The position numbers and the translations under genes were made by a program. Positions 27,984 to 31,612 of a stretch of DNA of 31,612 nt are shown in pieces. Source of the stretch: a virus; the IMG/VR virus record IMGVR_UViG_3300032265_000235, positions 1 to 31,612 of that record. The stretch is one strand, 5' to 3'. Within the stretch, counting starts at the first letter, position 1, and the number at the start of each line of letters is the position of its first letter. Below the pieces are notes generated by a model. That model saw nothing but the letters and a program-made list of their open reading frames with translations. It was not told the DNA's origin and searched no databases.

Positions 27984-28552
27984 TTATTGTCTCCGAAGAA
28001 TTGTTCAAGCGCACCGATCTCCGTAGTTACCTTTGACTTCTTCTTTGGTTCATCTTCACTACCAAGACTATTCAGATACTCAATCAATGGAAGGGCAAAC
28101 TCACCGTCCTCATCGTGCTTCTGCAATTCGTATGTATCAATTGCTGAACTAAGCACTAGCCTTTTCTTGATCGCACTCTGTTTCTTCTCTTTCTGAATAA
28201 TGTGAATGTATGCATAGAAGCAAGCCTGAGTAAAGTATGAGAAAGGATTCTGAGACTTTGCTGGATCGAATGAATGCATATTCTTGATACAGGTCTCAAC
28301 TCCAGCCCCAATCATTTCTTCAAGATATGAATAGTTCCGGAAGTTATGTTTCATTGCAAGACCCTTTGCGATCTTCCAAACACACTCACCGAGGTAGTTA
28401 CTAATCTGAGGAAGTTCAGTACCTGCCTCTTTGGCGATCACATATGCTTCTTTGTATTTCTTGATTTCTTCATAGAACTTGACGTTGTTTACGTAGTGGT
28501 TCTTGTTGTCCGCATCAACTGGAGGGACTACTTTAATCGAATTGTCTTGCAT
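27980..28552 (-). CDS. gp55: Late-transcription sigma factor gp55
   Basis: 190 residues (T4: 185) from ATG at 28552, with AGGAG 8 bases upstream. HYVNNVKFYEEIKKYKEAYV and LPQISNYLGECVWKIAKGLA are followed by the sigma region-2-like NYSYLEEMIGAGVETCIKNM and NPFSYFTQACFYAYIHIIQK. The C-terminal peptide LEQFFGDNK resembles the T4 clamp-binding tail that lets gp45 activate late promoters. It predicts TATAAATA-type late promoters in this genome. Confidence 0.93.
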   Translation of the reverse strand: MQDNSIKVVPPVDADNKNHYVNNVKFYEEIKKYKEAYVIAKEAGTELPQISNYLGECVWKIAKGLAMKHNFRNYSYLEEMIGAGVETCIKNMHSFDPAKSQNPFSYFTQACFYAYIHIIQKEKKQSAIKKRLVLSSAIDTYELQKHDEDGEFALPLIEYLNSLGSEDEPKKKSKVTTEIGALEQFFGDNK

Positions 28553-28578
28553 TAGGGTACTCCTATGGAACTCAGCCA

Positions 28579-28606
28579 AGTATACCCCATTTCCCAGAAA
28601 AGTAAA
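28579..28606 (-). promoter_or_regulatory. Sigma70-type promoter (TTTACT-16-TATACT) before gp55
   Basis: -35 TTTACT at 28606-28601, -10 TATACT at 28584-28579, with a 16-bp spacer. It lies between the tail-fibre-like gene stop and gp55, giving a short leader to gp55-gp47-gp46. Confidence 0.75.
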
Positions 28607-28614
28607 ATAAAATT

Positions 28615-29760
28615 TTATGCCGCTGTGAATGTTGTTGTCAACGGAATCAACGTAGTAATTGCTGAGGATATCTTGTTTGTGCTTCCATATTGGAATATTG
28701 GACCAGAGTATAATACCACATTAGTAGCAGTACCGTTGATAGCACGATTGGTTGCCTGCGCGGCCGGTATGTTAAATGTACACACACCAAACTGCATGGT
28801 TGCTGTGCCACTCATTGAGACACCATAGGTATTGGCGCCTGTTCCGGTGTTGGTAAGAATACACACACCCATACCCCACTGTACTGTTCCACTTAGAGTA
28901 ACCACAGCACCAGTGTTGGCTTCTATGCCACTTCTCAGCATGTTGCCTGTGGAATCATTTGCCATGTTAAGCACTTGTCCTATACCGTTGGTTTCCAGAT
29001 TGTTTATGCTACAAAATCCACGTTGAATGTCTATTAGATATGTAGAGCCACTGGCTCTAGCCATGGTACAATCGTACATTTCCACTCTGCTGCCAGTGCC
29101 AGTTTTATTGGCATAAACACAACTCTTGGTGGCGTTGCCTTGATAGCAGTGTACATCGTCTAGGTAAAGTTTTGATGGATTGGCGCCAGTCACTTGAATA
29201 GCATGATTAGCAGTAGAAGGAATAACAGCAACCTTAAACAAACCAAATCTATTGACATTAATGGCATTTGCGCTAGAGTCTGCTGGGGTAACAGTAACGT
29301 TACCCTTGATCCAAATTGGTACGTGACCAGCATCAGGAGTAGCAGAACCGATAAAAATGTTTCCACGAGTCAGGGCCACATTTTCTGTAGTTGAACTCAT
29401 CAGTTGGATAAATTGCGGGTTGTCAACAACAGCCCCATTGATAACGATTGTTAAATTACCACCAGCGATGCGTGCCTCAATGTAGGCTAATGCTTCAGTG
29501 ATTGACAAAAAAGGATTGCTTGGACTTCCAGTTGATGTACCTAAAGAAATATCTGTTCTGCTTGGATCCACGTACCAAAGACTGGCTGCCGAAGTAATTC
29601 CAGTAGGTTCTGTAATGGACAGACCACCTGGATTTACTCCATTGGAAATTTTTATTGATCCAATCAGGGGATCATAAAAGATCTCACCAGTGGTCCCAAT
29701 GTAGGTGGAGGTAGATCTACCTCCCATTTTATCCGCAAATAATTTGAAGGTCGTAGACAT
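28615..29760 (-). CDS. Tail-fibre-like protein with beta-helix
   Basis: 381 residues. The N-terminal TYIGTTGEIFYDPLIGSIKI followed by SNGVNPGG is a short head-binding module common in phage fibre proteins of cyanophages and others. SLWYVDPSRT, NPFLSITEALAYIEARIAGG and NLTIVINGAV start a right-handed beta-helix of short Val/Ile/Asn repeats that runs to about 340 (many 'TG' turns and stacked residues). It ends LIPLTTTFTAA. Likely receptor-binding or fibre protein. It is out of place, inserted between uvsW and gp55. A hairpin and late-like box lie upstream (29798-29827). Confidence 0.8.
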   Translation of the reverse strand: MSTTFKLFADKMGGRSTSTYIGTTGEIFYDPLIGSIKISNGVNPGGLSITEPTGITSAASLWYVDPSRTDISLGTSTGSPSNPFLSITEALAYIEARIAGGNLTIVINGAVVDNPQFIQLMSSTTENVALTRGNIFIGSATPDAGHVPIWIKGNVTVTPADSSANAINVNRFGLFKVAVIPSTANHAIQVTGANPSKLYLDDVHCYQGNATKSCVYANKTGTGSRVEMYDCTMARASGSTYLIDIQRGFCSINNLETNGIGQVLNMANDSTGNMLRSGIEANTGAVVTLSGTVQWGMGVCILTNTGTGANTYGVSMSGTATMQFGVCTFNIPAAQATNRAINGTATNVVLYSGPIFQYGSTNKISSAITTLIPLTTTFTAA

Positions 29761-29884
29761 TTTACATTTCCAATGATATCAATATACAAAAAGCAATGTA
29801 GGAGAACTATCCTACTTTGTATTTAGCGTAAATTTTATTTTACACTTGCTTTTTAGCAGGTATAATTCAACTGCAGGGTTGATA
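29761..29884 (-). promoter_or_regulatory. Leader of fibre-like gene: hairpin, late-like box
   Basis: The minus strand has GCTAAATAC at 29827-29819 (a relaxed late box), then a perfect 6-bp hairpin (GTAGGA/TCCTAC, 29798-29815), then a weak GGAAATGT ribosome site. A late transcript from the box would begin with the hairpin. No gene is present in the gap. Confidence 0.4.
29839..29866 (+). promoter_or_regulatory. Candidate plus-strand promoter (TTTACA-16-TATAAT)
   Basis: The plus strand has TTTACA at 29839-29844 and TATAAT at 29861-29866, spacing 16. If active it would make RNA antisense to uvsW, the only opposing promoter in the window. No plus-strand gene follows, so it may be chance. Confidence 0.35.
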
Positions 29885-31399
29885 TTACTGGGTCTTTAGA
29901 GGGACTTTTACCAATTCCCATTCGAACTGCTCTGAGTCATAGACCTTGACTCTTTCCTGGAAGTGCTGCATCGTGGTGTTTATATAGGACTTGCAACTCA
30001 AGTCATCCACGATATCAAACAAATTGCAGTGAGTCTTCCCATCCTTCAGCCTTAATCCGCGACCAATACTCTGACGAATTCTAATCGTAGACTTGGTTGG
30101 CACAGCGAAAATAATATTCGCGATAGACGGCATATTGATACCAGTGCTGAATAGAGATGACGTCGCGATAATAACTGCGTCATTTTCTTTCTCAACAGTC
30201 AAACGAATCTTCTCTCTATCTTCGACATCAGTGCCACCGTGTACAAAGTATATAGACCTACCAGATCCATCCAGTTTCTGCGAGATCATATCATTGAGAA
30301 CTGCCCCATGACGTTCCACGAAGTTGAATAGAATGAGAGTATTACCCGAGCAGGCTTTCGCTAGGTTAACAATAAACTTATTTCTTTCCTGACAGCCAAC
30401 AAGGTAATCAATCTCCTCAGCATACTTCATACCCTTTAACTGTTTACGCAGTTCTTCTGGGTGTTGTAGCATCAATGCTTTGATCTTTAGAGTAGTTACC
30501 TGACCAGCATCCATCAATTGCTTTGTCGTAATAACCTTATAGATTGGCCCCATCAATCCAATAAGACTTAGTTCATTGATCTTGTTGTTGTCAATCGTGC
30601 CAGTGGTGCCAGTTCTCCACTCAGTCTTAATGAACTTTTCCATCGTCGCGAGCACTGCTGCTGCCTTATAGGTATGTGCCTCATCGAATAGGGCTACGTC
30701 TACGCTAGATGTTAGATTCGAGAAGTTGTCTGGATCATTCTTCATCATAGCAGTAATAGACTGCCAGGTGCTGATCATAATTGGCTTGTGAAATAACTTT
30801 TCTTTGCCGGAGTACAGCAGCTGAATATTACCTTCGACGTCCCATCCATTCTTCGTAGAGTAGTCTTTGAAGTCCGAGAAGATCTGTTCAACGAGCATTG
30901 TCGTCGGAACAATTAGCAGCACGCTCTGATTCTGGTCAACATGGTATCGAGTCTTGCAGTAAAGAATCGCACTTTTACCTGAACTCGTCGGTGAGATTAG
31001 CAGGTTGCGCTTTGTCTCTAGAGTTTTATATACTGCCTGGTATTGATACTCCCGTACCTCAAGCAACTCACCACGAGCAGTTAGTTGGAGTGAGTCCACG
31101 TATGCACGGACGTCTTCTTCTTTGAGATTGGTTCTGTTATCTAGACTCTTATCAATCTCGAACTCATACTCGCGATCTTTTACAAATTTGATGGCGATAG
31201 CGAGTAACCCTTTGTATAGGGTTTTTCTGCGAGCATCGAGCATTCTGATCTTACCATCCCAGATTTTTGCCTTTACCTTTGGGTGAAACTTATACCCAGG
31301 CGCAAAGAAAGTAAAGAAGTCAGACAACTCTTGTTCAATACCGAAGTCATCGATAAGAACCTTAATATGCGTCTCATTGAATTCAATAAATCGAATCAC
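29885..31399 (-). CDS. uvsW: UvsW ATP-dependent helicase
   Basis: 504 residues (T4: 587 with UvsW.1; otherwise about 503). The N-terminal domain runs to about 110. Superfamily-2 motifs: I SPTSSGKS, Ia LLIVPTTMLVEQI, II LFDEAHTY, III RTGTTGTID, V SSLFSTGINMPS, VI QSIGRGLRL. It is a DNA/RNA helicase that unwinds R-loops, branch-migrates recombination intermediates, and switches replication from origin- to recombination-dependent modes. The frame starts with GTG at 31399, overlapping the uvsY stop (GTGA). Confidence 0.95.
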   Translation of the reverse strand: MIRFIEFNETHIKVLIDDFGIEQELSDFFTFFAPGYKFHPKVKAKIWDGKIRMLDARRKTLYKGLLAIAIKFVKDREYEFEIDKSLDNRTNLKEEDVRAYVDSLQLTARGELLEVREYQYQAVYKTLETKRNLLISPTSSGKSAILYCKTRYHVDQNQSVLLIVPTTMLVEQIFSDFKDYSTKNGWDVEGNIQLLYSGKEKLFHKPIMISTWQSITAMMKNDPDNFSNLTSSVDVALFDEAHTYKAAAVLATMEKFIKTEWRTGTTGTIDNNKINELSLIGLMGPIYKVITTKQLMDAGQVTTLKIKALMLQHPEELRKQLKGMKYAEEIDYLVGCQERNKFIVNLAKACSGNTLILFNFVERHGAVLNDMISQKLDGSGRSIYFVHGGTDVEDREKIRLTVEKENDAVIIATSSLFSTGINMPSIANIIFAVPTKSTIRIRQSIGRGLRLKDGKTHCNLFDIVDDLSCKSYINTTMQHFQERVKVYDSEQFEWELVKVPLKTQ

Positions 31400-31612
31400 G
31401 CGCCTGCCCTAAATTTATTCCACTCAATAATGTTCTTTACATGGAATGATCTTGACCTAATCTCACCGAGAACTGATTCCAGATAATAGATAACGGACTT
31501 CAAATACTCAACGCGAGCAAGAATAGTCTGCACTTGCTCATCAGCATCGAGTAATGAGTCAACTTCAGATTTGAGAGTTTTGTATTGCCACTGCTCCCAG
31601 CCATTCTCTTCC
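31396..31612 (-). CDS. uvsY: UvsY recombination mediator (C-terminal part)
   Basis: The last 72 codons to TGA at 31398-31396; the start lies beyond the window. EENGWEQWQYKTLKSEVDSL, LARVEYLKSVIYYLESVLGE and a final IRSRSFHVKNIIEWNKFRAG carry the helical C-terminus of UvsY, where T4-like members end '..IKNxIxxxKFxAG'. UvsY displaces gp32 and loads UvsX on ssDNA. Its stop overlaps the uvsW start by 3 bases, so uvsY-uvsW is one operon as in T4. Confidence 0.85.
   Translation of the reverse strand, partial: EENGWEQWQYKTLKSEVDSLLDADEQVQTILARVEYLKSVIYYLESVLGEIRSRSFHVKNIIEWNKFRAGA

Overview
The window is part of a T4-like myovirus genome (order of T4 replication/recombination genes, late sigma gp55, regA, tail-fibre-type genes). 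Every convincing protein and RNA gene lies on the minus strand, so transcription runs from high to low coordinates. Composition is AT-rich. The host is not identifiable from sequence alone. A circularly permuted tmRNA gene and a PlcP/Agt-type lipid-remodelling gene pair both point to a proteobacterial host of a kind where those traits occur (alphaproteobacteria or some betaproteobacteria), but this is inference.

Layout, read in the direction of transcription. (1) 31612-9900, replication, recombination and transcription block: uvsY (partial), uvsW, an inserted beta-helix tail-fibre-like gene, sigma gp55, gp47 and gp46, small ORFs, a CobT-like metallopeptidase/VWA protein and its CobS/MoxR-like AAA+ partner, small DNA-binding or hypothetical proteins, a dATP/dGTP diphosphohydrolase-like protein, sliding clamp gp45, clamp loader gp44 and gp62, regA, an Hsp20 chaperone, a DexA-like exonuclease, DNA polymerase gp43, recombinase uvsX, an Asp/Asn beta-hydroxylase-like oxygenase, and helicase gp41. 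Ten near-consensus sigma70-type promoters (TTKACT, mostly 17 bp, TATAMT) sit in the short gaps and before the tRNA block; about half have the -10 box inside an inverted repeat.

(2) 9887-7320, RNA block: one promoter, then back-to-back tRNA-like hairpins with unusually long perfect stems (9778-9360), then a dense tRNA cluster (Lys, Leu, Tyr, Asn, Leu, Arg, Ala, Thr, Met, Pro, Trp, Gly) with a degenerate Glu-like element and a tRNA 5' half cut off next to a GIY-YIG homing endonuclease gene.

(3) 7303-2353: GroES-like co-chaperonin, ParB-like protein, tRNA-Val, then a probable virion module: a glycine-rich coiled-coil protein followed by four tandem paralogous small beta-domain proteins. Small ORFs and tRNA-Ser follow.

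(4) 2275-1: a two-piece (permuted) tmRNA gene encoding the tag ANDSVYDVALAA, tRNA-Gln, and then an overlapping pair, a PlcP-like phosphoesterase and an Agt-like GT4 glycosyltransferase. In bacteria this pair replaces phospholipids with glycolipids under phosphate starvation. The start of a probable GH19-type endolysin closes the window.

Together the genes give a self-contained T4 replisome, replication-coupled late transcription, extensive translation support (15 intact tRNAs plus a ribosome-rescue RNA), chaperones, and a possible host-membrane-remodelling function. The most unusual items are the permuted phage tmRNA, the plcP-agt cassette, and the tandem long-stem tRNA-like array.
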